64,000 bases of DNA, from assembly GCA_016110215.1 (NCBI GenBank), contig JADWQD010000003.1:1984001-2048000 (forward strand). Direction: 5' to 3'. The notes beneath the pieces are model-generated. The model did no database searches, was not told the DNA's origin, and saw only the letters and a program-made list of their open reading frames with translations. Shown here piece after piece: positions 9,799-19,193 of this stretch (within the stretch, counting starts at the first letter, position 1; every line of letters starts with the position of its first letter). This DNA comes from Capronia americana (Eukaryota > Ascomycota > Eurotiomycetes > Chaetothyriales > Herpotrichiellaceae). The position numbers were made by a program, and so were the translations under genes.

Positions 9799-12717
9799 GC
9801 GGGCATCCTCCAGAATCAATCGGCCTTGGCCGACAGCGCTGATCGCTCGCTCGAGATCCTTCTCGCACCATATCTGACTCCTCCATCAGGCTCGCAGGCC
9901 CGCCTCTCGGAGGAAGATATACGACAAATCTCCACGGGACTTAGCCGTATGGGCAAAGCCTCGTGGAGTCGAGTGCCTCGCATATTTGCCGTTCTACGCA
10001 TGATCGATCAGGTGCATGTGCTCGATGCGTTCCTCAGTCAAGGCATATCAGACATCTGGTTCCCTTTCTCACATAAGACTCTGCCCGAGAGCCTACGGAG
10101 TGCCTCTGCTCGATTCGAGTTTCTGAGGCTAGAGAATGCGGTGTTGACCAAAGCCTTCGACCTAGAAAGGGAAGATGGCAAACATCGGCACTTCTCCAGG
10201 GCCGAAGACATCCCACTGCAAAAGGTGGAAGAGCTGGGCAAAGGTGGCTTTGGTTACGTCGACCGTGTTATCAGCACAATAACCTACCGAGAATATGCGC
10301 GGAAGCTCATTCCTCGCGGGAAGACCTTCAGAAAGAACACCGAAGTGTTGAAGGGCTTCGAAAGAGAACTAGGACATCTCAAGAAGATGTCTCACATCCA
10401 CATCGTCGAACTGATTGGAAGCTATACCGATGACAAATTCGTTGGCATTCTGATGTCCCCAGTCGCAGACTACAATCTCAAGGATTATCTGATGCGTGAG
10501 AACCTCACGCCGGGAGAACGCTCTTTCCTACGTACATTTTTCGGGTGTCTTGCAGCAGCGCTGTGCTATCTCCACGAGAACAAAATTCGGCATAAGGACA
10601 TCAAGCCGCAGAACGTGCTCGTCAAAGGCCATCAGGTGTTTCTGACCGATTTTGGTCTCTCATTGGACTGGTCGGAGCTGGATCAAAGTACGACAACAGG
10701 GTTGACCACCAAAACTCCTCGCTACTGTGCCCCTGAGGTTGCAGGATTTCTGCCTCGCAATTCTCTGTCTGATATGTGGTCACTCGGCTGTGTCTTCTTG
10801 GAAATCTGGACTGTCCTGAAAAGAGAGACTCTGGATGCTCTCATAGGCTATCTCGAACACCACGGCACACGGTCTACCTGTTACTCCTTGAACTGCGAAT
10901 CATCACTTGAATGGTGCACGCTTTTAGAGCGCAAGGCTGGCCATGCCGAGGACAACCCCCCAGCGGTATGGATTCGCGGCCTGCTACAGCCGGAACAAGA
11001 GGAAAGATGGACGGCACAGATGCTGGTCAACAGCATTCAGCATATCAATGATCGCGCAGATCTCAGGTTTGCCTTTTCTGGTACGTGTTGTGACGGGGCA
11101 GACGGATCCACAAGTTCGGGCGGTTCTTCGAAAAGGTCATCCGCTCTCGAGGAGACAGGCGCTTCCTCCGTCGGCGTCTACTATCCCAGCTCAGGCAAAG
11201 GCAAACAGAAGGAAGAGCCTAAAGTCCCGGCACATGATTCGTCATCTTCGCTCACTACACGGCCCCCGGCCATGCCTTCACCGGTCCGGAGACCCAAGAA
11301 CGCAGGTAGAGAGCTCGCGGAGGCTACCCCTTCTCGTTGGCTCCTCTCCCCTGAGCAGCAGGCCGAACAACTTCCGAGTGGGGGTGCTCAACCAAGTGCT
11401 ACCATTGAGGAACTGGTTCAGGATGAGAGCGCTTGCGCTGCAGACACACACGGCCACGAGCACGGACAATTTGTGAGTTCACTGCGCTTCACCTTATCCC
11501 GGCAGAATTGTCACAAGCCGGATACTAACTTCATGGCTCATCAGCACCTTGCCGCGCAGAACAAGGAAGGCCCAAGTTGTGCGGTTCAAGGAGACAAGAT
11601 AGCAGATAACACTACCGCATTGGACGATATATCAACTACGACGCTACCCTCTCATCTTATCCACCAGGATCAAGATCATGTTCCTTCCCGGCCGACTCTC
11701 CTGCAACCAGATTTCTCTCAAATTTCGATAGCTCCGTCAGCTACTCGATCGGAAGGAGTGACGGCGCCCATCCCCGCCTCTTTGAGTCTGCGTGAAGGTA
11801 ATCTTACGGCAACCCGACTCAATGCCAAGCTAGGTGAAGAGCCGTCGCGTTCGGAATCACCTCGAGGTGAGCGCGAGAGAGTGCGGATTCCCGAATCTGC
11901 TGTTGTTGAAGCGTCCCACAATGGACTGCGACAAGAAGCACCTGACCAGCTATCTACCCCAAAGGACCCCAAACCTCATGGCATTGGTGGTCACAAGTAT
12001 TACATTGGCTTGGCCTTGATCCATAATGGCACAGACTGGCGTGTCGAATTCAAGACCATTCTCCCGGTCACGATGTACGCAAGCCTTGCAGCGGCCAGGG
12101 GAGATGAGAGTCGCGATCGGTACGTTTCACGCAAATTGGCGCAGACTTCCCGACAACAACGCGAAATAGTTGAGGAATTGGCGCAGACTTCCCGACAACA
12201 ACGCGAAATAGTTGAGGAGGCGGTCAAGGAAGCCAACGAGGAAGGACCCGGTGACTCGGTTTGGGAAGTGGCCGGTATCACCTCCGCTCCGGGTTGGGGA
12301 GTGGCCCGCCTCAGCAGCTCCGCTCCGGTTAGGAAACCGGAAATCCACGGATGGTTGTACGTCATCCTGGCAACGACTAGGCCAACCGCGCGACCATTGC
12401 AATCTCGGGCGGCTGCCTCTCGGCGCAGCCTTTCTCCTGCTAAGACAGATCCACCATTAGATCTCCAGCACCATGACACGTTTGCGAACTTGAGGCCCTC
12501 GAAGACTAAACTCGTCCCCACGACCGACTTGCCCAAAGGAAGAGCTAGAAATCCACCCTCGTCACCTTCGCGTGGTGGATTCCCTCCTGATGGAGACGAC
12601 AAGCAGCAAACTTCCTCGTGGCTGCGGCAGGATGAAGGGGAGAAAAATCGTGACCCTTCTCGCTCTTCATCTGACCCCGGTTGCACGGACCTTGCCTTCG
12701 ATTACTATGACGAATGA
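9796..12717 (+). CDS. Serine/threonine protein kinase with long C-terminal region
   Basis: A 973-residue frame from the ATG at 9796. A fungal-specific N-terminal region (FPFSHKTLPESL block) precedes a kinase domain at about 140-400. It has GKGGFG at 148, a beta-3 Lys in YARKLI, HKDIKPQN at 266, TDFG at about 284-287 and RYCAPE, so unlike its neighbour it should be catalytically active. A 72-bp stretch at 11473-11544 has GTGAGT, ACTAAC and CAG and is probably an in-frame intron; without it the protein is about 949 residues. The tail is low-complexity, followed by HKYYIGLALIHNGTDWRVEF and a tandem 14-residue repeat LAQTSRQQREIVEE. The frame stops at TGA 12715-12717 but stays open in the same frame toward an SH3 region, so the true product may once have been longer. 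It lies head to head with the HeLo-pseudokinase. Confidence 0.85.
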   Translation: MAGILQNQSALADSADRSLEILLAPYLTPPSGSQARLSEEDIRQISTGLSRMGKASWSRVPRIFAVLRMIDQVHVLDAFLSQGISDIWFPFSHKTLPESLRSASARFEFLRLENAVLTKAFDLEREDGKHRHFSRAEDIPLQKVEELGKGGFGYVDRVISTITYREYARKLIPRGKTFRKNTEVLKGFERELGHLKKMSHIHIVELIGSYTDDKFVGILMSPVADYNLKDYLMRENLTPGERSFLRTFFGCLAAALCYLHENKIRHKDIKPQNVLVKGHQVFLTDFGLSLDWSELDQSTTTGLTTKTPRYCAPEVAGFLPRNSLSDMWSLGCVFLEIWTVLKRETLDALIGYLEHHGTRSTCYSLNCESSLEWCTLLERKAGHAEDNPPAVWIRGLLQPEQEERWTAQMLVNSIQHINDRADLRFAFSGTCCDGADGSTSSGGSSKRSSALEETGASSVGVYYPSSGKGKQKEEPKVPAHDSSSSLTTRPPAMPSPVRRPKNAGRELAEATPSRWLLSPEQQAEQLPSGGAQPSATIEELVQDESACAADTHGHEHGQFVSSLRFTLSRQNCHKPDTNFMAHQHLAAQNKEGPSCAVQGDKIADNTTALDDISTTTLPSHLIHQDQDHVPSRPTLLQPDFSQISIAPSATRSEGVTAPIPASLSLREGNLTATRLNAKLGEEPSRSESPRGERERVRIPESAVVEASHNGLRQEAPDQLSTPKDPKPHGIGGHKYYIGLALIHNGTDWRVEFKTILPVTMYASLAAARGDESRDRYVSRKLAQTSRQQREIVEELAQTSRQQREIVEEAVKEANEEGPGDSVWEVAGITSAPGWGVARLSSSAPVRKPEIHGWLYVILATTRPTARPLQSRAAASRRSLSPAKTDPPLDLQHHDTFANLRPSKTKLVPTTDLPKGRARNPPSSPSRGGFPPDGDDKQQTSSWLRQDEGEKNRDPSRSSSDPGCTDLAFDYYDE
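11473..11544 (+). other. Probable 72-bp in-frame intron in the kinase gene
   Basis: The stretch starts GTGAGT, has ACTAAC about 20 bp before its end and finishes TCATCAG. It is in phase 0, a multiple of three and free of stops, so both the spliced form and a retained form (24 extra residues) can be translated. Confidence 0.65.
12136..12219 (+). repeat. 42-bp tandem duplication in coding sequence
   Basis: Two head-to-tail copies, 12136-12177 and 12178-12219, differ at one base (final GAA against GAG). Each encodes LAQTSRQQREIVEE. The near-identity of the DNA points to a recent duplication; in frame it lengthens a predicted helix. Confidence 0.95.
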
Positions 12718-13848
12718 TCGACGATCAATGCTGCCGACGTATCGCGCATAATTTTTTCGCACGCAGAGAGCGAAGAAACGTCCCCCACCCCACCGCCTGA
12801 TATACGCACAACGCCGCCACTGTCCCCGCGGGTACCCGATACGAGCTCTCAAGGCAGCGACGAGGACTCGAAAAATGATCGTAGGATTGCCAGGCTCTCC
12901 GGAGGTGCGGTCCAGATCATTGACATTCCCTCTCATTAGGACCGGGAGCGTTTCCTCGGGATCTTGGGCGATTGGGAAACGCTATGGGCCTCTGAAGTCG
13001 GCTTTTTCCCTGGTTTTAATGATTCTCCTGGTTTAGGCTTCGTCCATATCCCCTCGCGACGACACGTGGAAGACGTCTACTATCGAGCTCTCCAGAAAGA
13101 ATATGTCCTTAGTCCTCAGCACAAGAATTATACCTTTTATAAGCTGCGAACTAATTACTTTACGTGGGAAACTGTCATACCGCCCGCCCCTCGTCACGGG
13201 GATACCAACTCGACGAAGAGCAAGACCGAGGCGGGAGGCCTCAATCAATCGCAAAATCCCACCAACAAGATGTCCTTTTTAAGCAGGTTGACTGACAGTC
13301 TCAGCTGTGCAAACAAGGGATTCAAGCGAAAGAAGCGAAAGAAGCGAGGAATGGTTCGACACTGGACAAAACTTTGCTGGCAAGAACCTAGGTCGCTCCC
13401 TTTGCGGCCTCCTCCACTTCCGCCTATGGATTCCTCCGCAAACGGTTATCGTACGCCCAACAGATTCCAGTCTGTGTTCTTCTTCGTTCGAGCTCTGTAC
13501 GACTACCAAGACCTTAGCGAGAACGTCCTCAATTTCCAGAAGGGTGACATTATCATGGTCCTGGATGAGTTGCAAAGCGACGACTGGGGAGACGGATATC
13601 TCAACAGCGAAGAGATTGACGAAGCCAAAGTATATACTTACGGAGAGCCTGTCCGGGGTTGGTACCCTCGTAGTTACACTACGGTGACCAGTGATAGGCG
13701 TGAGATTATTGCGGCCGGCTGGGGGCAACACCTAGAGTACTATAGGTACTATGACCATCCGAAACTTCTAGATCACCCCTGCTTGTTAGGGACGGTCTAT
13801 AGCGATGGGCTGTTAGACCCAGCCTACGGCGATAGGCAGAGAGAGTAA
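12718..13848 (+). pseudogene. SH3-domain region in frame with the upstream kinase, cut off by TGA and TAG
   Basis: The frame of the kinase continues after its TGA (12715-12717) for 73 sense codons, meets TAG at 12937-12939, then stays open to 13848. The 73-codon part reads like real protein (ETSPTPPP, GSDEDSK, RRIARLSGG). After TAG come GILGDWETLWASEVGFF, a basic patch KRKKRKKR (about 13326-13350) and an SH3 domain at about 13489-13680 (RALYDY, LNFQKGDII, GWYPRSY). There is no ATG near 12940; the first internal ATG is at 13270. Both stops are one C-to-T change from CGA and CAG. An intron at 12881-12939 (GTAGGA to TTAG, 59 bp) would remove TAG but puts the upstream sequence in a poorer frame. 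I favour one ancestral kinase-SH3 gene; a separate SH3 gene is possible. Confidence 0.6.
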
Positions 13849-14386
13849 CAATAGGGGTTACAATAGTATTAGGTATCCCTAGACCTCTAGGTCAAACAGG
13901 ATTCGAAGCATGAGAGGAGGGTGAGACTCTCATGCGAGAGGCGCGAGAGTTGTAGGCGTCCTCTTGGCAGGCTTGGTAAGCTCTAGTAGCTATTCCTAAC
14001 AAATTATTATATAGTTAATAAATATATACTATAGTAGTACTATATTAATACTGTTCCTGGCGTCCATATATATACGCTAAGGTATAGTACGAGTACCTCG
14101 TACTGTACGATACGCTACAACCCGCACAAAAGCGTTGGTGCCAAGACTCAGGTGCCTGTTAGGGGCTCTGCGGGGTTCGGGTTCTTCACAGGCGAAAAAG
14201 CTGCCCGCTAAGTAGTGCCCGCCGCTCTGCCACCGGCCGCCCTCCCATGCAGCAGTGGCATTCAACAGCTTGCATGACTCATGAGAGCTCACTTCGAAGG
14301 CCACCATAGAAAGAGTCTCTGACCATCGAGAGAAAACGAATTCTCGCTCTCTGCACGTGTGGACCCTCGCTTCTCCCTCCCTCATC
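13849..14386. other. Intergenic with AT-rich island; TRP4 promoter
   Basis: Holds the 3' flank of the SH3 region and the promoter of TRP4. Positions 13996-14060 are strikingly AT-rich with TATA/TAGTA motifs and a short inverted repeat (TATAGTAGTACTATA). Next to it is a GTAC-rich patch (AGTACGAGTACCTCGTACTGTAC, in parts). No gene seen. Confidence 0.6.
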
Positions 14387-15658
14387 ATGACCTCTCCTGC
14401 GCCCAAATACGTTTCGATCGCACCGCTTCTCAAGCTCCTCTCCAATCCTCCGCCGAAAGACAACACGGTCAAGGCCGAGGACATTGCCCTCGCCTTCTCG
14501 CGCACCTTCGAAAATGAATTGAACCCCACACAACTAGCCGCGCTCTTGACACTCCTGCACTCGACCGGCAAAGACAGACACCCAGACGTGGTCGCAAGAT
14601 GCGCGCACGCCATGCGCGATGCGGCCGTACAGGTGGACAAGCGGAAACTCCGAGACGTGGTGCGGAAAAAGGCAAAGGCCCTAGGCGGCTATAGAGGCGG
14701 ACTATGTGACATTGTCGGCACAGGCGGCGACTCGCACTCGACGTTCAACATCTCAACCACGGCGTCCATCGTCGCCAGTCCGATCTTGAGGATGGCCAAG
14801 CACGGCAATAGGGCGCAGACGTCGATGTCGGGCTCGGCGGACGTTCTCACCGCCATAACACCGAGGGCTCCAAGCATCGAGAGCCTGACCGCGGAGAGAC
14901 TACCAGACGTATACGAGCACACGAACTACGCGTTCCTCTACGCGCCCAACTTCCACCCAGGCATGAAATACGCGGCGACTGTGCGGCGAGAACTGGGCCT
15001 CCGGACGATCTTCAACCTGATGGGTCCGTTGGCGAATCCCGTGGAAGAGCACATTGAAGCGAGGGTCGTGGGCGTTGCGTACCAGGAGCTGGGACCTGTG
15101 TTCACACAGGCGCTGCAGATGACGGGCGCGACCAAGGCCATGGTGGTCTGTGGACAGGAAGATCTCGACGAGATCAGCTGTGCGGGCGAGACTAACTGCT
15201 GGCTACTGAGCGAGGTGGAGAACCCGGAGTACAACGGCGGGCAGCGGACACAAGCGGACGACGACGACACGAGCGACGACGAGCCGCCCCCGAGGTATTT
15301 GCCCCGGCTGGAGACGTTCACTCTCAGCCCTGCCGCGTTTGGGCTGCCTTCGCATCCGCTGTCACAGGTCGGGGGTGGTGGGTTGCCCAAGCAGAACGCT
15401 GCCGTGCTGATGAGCATACTCCGCAATGAGCGGCCGCCGGATGATCCAATCCTGCATTTCGTGCTGATGAACGTGGCGGCTCTGCTGGTGGTGAGCGGTG
15501 CTTGCGACGCGGATGTCTGTGAAAGCGGCGAAGTCATTACGGAGAGAGGCCCCGGTGGAGGGAGGTGGAAGGAGGGTGTCAAGAAGGCTAGATGGTGCAT
15601 AGAAAGCGGTAGGGCGCTCGAAGAGTTTGAAAAATTCATCGCCTTCACCAACAGGTGA
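14387..15658 (+). CDS. TRP4: Anthranilate phosphoribosyltransferase
   Basis: Enzyme of tryptophan synthesis that joins anthranilate to PRPP to give phosphoribosylanthranilate. The single exon encodes 423 residues from the ATG at 14387; the frame is open upstream but has no earlier ATG. The signature CDIVGTGGDSHSTFNISTT starts near residue 107 and carries the PRPP-binding GTGGD at 111. It is followed by KHGNRAQTSMSGSADVL, HPGMKYAATVRRELGLRTIFN and LMGPLANP, all classic family blocks. An acidic insertion (DDDDTSDDEPPP) sits at about 290-300. Length and motifs agree with yeast Trp4 and bacterial TrpD. It is cytosolic and monofunctional, with no fusion. It is convergent with RPB12. Confidence 0.95.
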   Translation: MTSPAPKYVSIAPLLKLLSNPPPKDNTVKAEDIALAFSRTFENELNPTQLAALLTLLHSTGKDRHPDVVARCAHAMRDAAVQVDKRKLRDVVRKKAKALGGYRGGLCDIVGTGGDSHSTFNISTTASIVASPILRMAKHGNRAQTSMSGSADVLTAITPRAPSIESLTAERLPDVYEHTNYAFLYAPNFHPGMKYAATVRRELGLRTIFNLMGPLANPVEEHIEARVVGVAYQELGPVFTQALQMTGATKAMVVCGQEDLDEISCAGETNCWLLSEVENPEYNGGQRTQADDDDTSDDEPPPRYLPRLETFTLSPAAFGLPSHPLSQVGGGGLPKQNAAVLMSILRNERPPDDPILHFVLMNVAALLVVSGACDADVCESGEVITERGPGGGRWKEGVKKARWCIESGRALEEFEKFIAFTNR

Positions 15659-16058
15659 TAGACTGGTCGTAGACATTGGACATAGACGGCAGGCCGCGCC
15701 GGCCCAAAAGTACTTTGTTTCATCATAAGCGATGTGGCATGCATGACTTGAGTCAAGCCTGAGGGCACTTCCACCATTGTAGTGTATCATTCACCCCGTC
15801 CTCGCCGCCCGTCTGCTTCTGCCTCTGCCCCTGCTTCCGCCATTGCCATTGAGAAAGTGACCCCGAAACGCCAATCGCCCCGAGCTATGCAGAAACAGAC
15901 CCAAACCATCTCCCCTTAGCATATCAAATCGTAGCATATCAAGGCCATCGCGGCAATCATACCGCGTGTCATCGAGCACGCATCGTCCGTCGCACGTCCT
16001 TCACACATCTCGGCTCATCTCATCTCATCTCACCCTCATCCTGTCTCATGTATATCGA
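15659..16058. other. Intergenic between convergent TRP4 and RPB12
   Basis: A 400-bp interval holding both 3' flanks. It is pyrimidine-rich toward the right, with a short TCATC repeat around 16013-16031. No gene seen. Confidence 0.6.
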
Positions 16059-16403
16059 TCATCGCGCCTCGAATTGCACCATCCTATAATTCAAGCAATC
16101 AGCTTCACTCTTCATTCCGACGGGCGCCGCCACCGCTGCATTTGCTATCGTTGGGCAAAAAAAAAAGAAGGAAAGAATATCGGCCGGCCGACCCATTCCT
16201 TACCTCTTCGTCCGTTCCTTGTAGAGAACCCGATGTCCACACATGTGGCAGCGGATAATATCCCCCTTGGACAACTGCACCTTGGATGCGCAGTCGCCGC
16301 AGACGTAGGAGACGAGAGGGCCGGATGCGCCTTCGCCGGCCGCTGCGCCGGTCGCGAAGCCCGACGACTGGGTGGGGAGGTGGTAGGATTGGGAGGAGGA
16401 CAT
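16059..16403 (-). CDS. RPB12: RNA polymerase I, II and III shared subunit ABC10-alpha
   Basis: Small zinc-ribbon subunit shared by the three nuclear RNA polymerases. Two exons, 16403-16204 and 16083-16059, joined across a 120-bp intron (GTAAGG donor, TATAG acceptor), give 74 residues; yeast Rpb12 has 70. The zinc ligands are C35, C38, C52 and C55 (YVCGDC and RCHMCGH). The last exon encodes only MVQFEAR plus stop, the invariant C-terminus, and the split Arg codon AG/G confirms the splice. The N-terminal 30 residues (Ser, Gly and Ala-rich) are variable as usual in this family. A CCAAT box lies upstream. High confidence because the whole core is recognisable. Confidence 0.95.
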
Positions 16404-16612
16404 GGCGCTGGGGTTTGTGGTGGTGTACCTGGTTCCGAGGAGGGATGGATAGAAGGGTAGTTGGAAATGCGCAGGCGTGCGTGAGTCCTTGCGTGTGCGT
16501 GAGAGTGTGAGTTCGGTCTGTGTTTGCGAGTAAGTGAGTGAGTGTGCTGGACTGATAGAAAATAAAAAACCGCCGCAGACTTGCAGCCTTGCGGCCTTGT
16601 GGCGAGGCGGCG

Positions 16613-16624
16613 GGATGACCAATC
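16613..16624 (-). promoter_or_regulatory. CCAAT box upstream of RPB12
   Basis: GACCAATCAGAG lies about 215 bp upstream of the RPB12 ATG at 16403 (CCAAT on the plus strand, ATTGG in gene orientation). This is the strong CCAATCA form bound by the fungal HAP/CBF complex. Use is inferred. Confidence 0.4.
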
Positions 16625-18151
16625 AGAGATTGAGTCCTTCAAGCCAGTCACTCACTCACTGACCACCTCTGGATTCTGTGAGCATCGATACAGTGCTGTC
16701 TGATTACCAACTTGCGTAACACTGCTTGATATTTACTCTAAGCACCCTGGCACTAATGACTTCATTGGACATTTCTGCCTTTGAATTGAGCGTCCTTTCT
16801 CTGCATCGCAAATACTTGGACCGAGCCCCAAAACTGCGGCCCGAAAAGTCAGTAACCAGCTGTTCTGTGTCGAAGGGGTCGACCTCTCTTGTCTGGTCTG
16901 ACTGATCCAAAATCCCTGACAGAGGACACAGCCAGAAGGAAAGTTGAACTGAGCAGTCAAGATTCTTCGAAATATCAAGCTTGCACTCGAGTCTGGGTAG
17001 GGTTACCGAGTACTGGACTGCGTGTAAACACTTTTGCTTGACTCGGCATTCAGCTTGAGGAAAGGGAGCATGCCGCCGACGAGCTAAACGCATACTTATG
17101 GAGCAGTCTCTCCGTTGAGAGTTTGTGTACCGGTCTTCAATGGCGAAGTGACGGTCAATCTTCACCGGGATACAACTTGTCGCTATCTAGACAAGATGCG
17201 TCAATGGGAGAGCACCGAACCTTGACTCTCCTCGACAGTGACCTCTTCTCCCAAGTTGTCCTGTCCAGCAGGCATTGGCTTCCTCGGTGTTCATCGTCGC
17301 CCAAGCCGAGAAGCTCCGCTGAAAGTACCGAAGAAGAAGACGGGCTTGTGACCATGCTCTTCCTCTCATTCATACACGAGGTAATTAGTAATTAGCAGTC
17401 TTCAAGCCTGCGAACCGGAGACGAAGACGAAAAGGAGCTGATGTAGGCGTTATCATTGAACATGCACCACCGGAGTGGATGCCTTCAACATTGAAACAAC
17501 ACGCTCCGTACCTCTCAGGACGATTTGTGGTCGGAATGTGTGTATGCACGAGGAACGAAAAGCGCTCCGGTCTGATAGAACCGCTGGGACAGTGGTACAG
17601 CACATGCCACAGAAATACCATATTGTTAGGCTTCACATCCATGCCTCTTGATACCCACGACTTCGCACTTGAACAGGAGTATCTCAAGCACAGGGAAGCA
17701 AAGGAAGAGCTCGAGAACGATTCCTCACAATCGACAAATCGGATACAGTTCCCGGGAGGAGGATGACCATTGACATGGACGATCAAACAAGACAGACCTT
17801 GTTTATGAAGCAATGGGGCAAGCTCGACGAAGTAAGTATGCCTGGCAAGTGCAGTTGTTCGTACTGTGTACACTATTTGCAGCTGCAATCACTACACTGC
17901 AGCGGGCACATCACTCACGCGCTCAATTTGTGGACACAATGCTCGTAGGATCTGGTGGTCTGCCAGTGCCAGTGTCAATGCTTATGCTTACAGGGTACGG
18001 ATTAAGCGTCGTGAAAAGTACTCGCAAAGATAAACTCCAAATCCCGCCCGAAATGTCTAGCCGGACAGGACAGCCTCAAGCCGGGGCTTACCTTGTATGA
18101 GTACTCGAGAATCTTGTCCCAGAAGTTGAACTCCGGGTGAACCTTGCCATG

Positions 18152-18178
18152 GCTCTCATAGCTCTCATAGCTCTCATG
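18152..18178 (+). repeat. 9-bp tandem repeat, three copies
   Basis: GCTCTCATA occurs three times in a row; the last copy ends in G. Non-coding context. Confidence 0.9.
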
Positions 18179-18731
18179 GCTACTCCGTATTAAGGCGTTG
18201 ACTGTCAGCCTCGTCCACAAGTGACGGGGATGCCTCTTCGGGGGGCATGTACGTATGCATGTCTCAGTTCGATGCCCTGACTCCCCACAGTGAGGAGGAG
18301 TAGGAAGTCCTGGGTACGAGGATACCCAAGTCAAGGTCAGCCAAGGTCCAAGACCAGGGTGTGACCTGCAGTTGACATGACATGATGACATGTACTCTTC
18401 AGCATGCTCCGCACTCGTAGTGACCTGTCAAGCTGCCAGGCTGTCCGGCTAGTATTTGTGATGATGAACTCGTCCCCGTTGAGGCTGAATTGGAGCTGCT
18501 CAAAGGGTGAAAAGAGGTGATAAGTAAGAGTAATGTGTACGTAAAGAGGAGGGCCACCAAGACACACTCTCAGCTTCGCCACCACCAATGATGTCTCAGC
18601 CTTCTCAGCCTCCCAGGGGCATCACATCCCATTACGTTTACCACAGGTGCTGTGCCTGGACGGTCGGCACGGGGCGGGGGCGCGTCGCCACTAGATCCTC
18701 GACGAGAAAAGCAAACCGGAAGAAGAAAGGG

Positions 18732-18757
18732 AAACAAAAACAAAAACAAAAACAAAC
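18732..18757 (+). repeat. AAAAC tract
   Basis: Four near-perfect CAAAAA/AAAAC units in a purine-rich stretch, 25 bp before the CATC tract. Confidence 0.85.
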
Positions 18758-18782
18758 GCCATGATGTGAAAGCGGCCCCGTT

Positions 18783-18814
18783 CATCCATCCATCCATCCA
18801 TCCATCCATCCATC
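18783..18814 (+). repeat. CATC tetranucleotide microsatellite
   Basis: Eight perfect CATC units in non-coding DNA; a likely length-variable marker between strains. Confidence 0.95.
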
Positions 18815-18944
18815 AATCCTCCTTTCCCCTTGAGTTGACCTCAAATTTCTCGATCCTCGAAATAAGTAAACTCACGTTTCAGGTTTTTCGCCCCCTTCGG
18901 TGAAAGCAAGGGTTACCCCTTGGTAGGCCTTTCTTCGCACTGCA

Positions 18945-18954
18945 GCGCGCGCGC
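18945..18954 (+). repeat. Short alternating CG tract
   Basis: Alternating GC dinucleotides directly after TGCA. A longer copy in the same TGCAG context is at 19180. Such tracts can adopt Z-DNA. Confidence 0.8.
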
Positions 18955-19179
18955 GGCTCTGCCCCCCGGGTTACCCCCCAAGCCACCCGGTTTCAGAACT
19001 CCGGATGTCCTTTGCAAAAGCCACAAGCCACAGACGCAACTCCGTACTCGTACAGTATACTAATGTGTATGTACATATCCGTGCGCCGGCTCTACGGGGC
19101 GGGAATGTTAGCGCTCCCTTGCCCCTGCGTTGGCGCTGGTCGCCGATCGTCAATCAGCCTTGCAAATTCAAGCTTTGCA

Positions 19180-19193
19180 GCGCGCGCGCGCGC
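19180..19193 (+). repeat. Alternating CG tract
   Basis: Fourteen bases of alternating G and C preceded by TTGCA, matching the context of the tract at 18945. Confidence 0.85.

Noticed and set aside
12000..12686. 228-codon minus-strand frame with its own repeat
   Set aside because: Antisense to the kinase tail; the repeat is the 42-bp duplication read backwards.
14938..15777. 279-codon minus-strand frame
   Set aside because: Antisense to TRP4, whose sense frame carries all family motifs.
18152..18178. Three 9-bp repeats as a possible CRISPR-like array
   Set aside because: No spacers, units too short, eukaryotic context; a simple tandem repeat.
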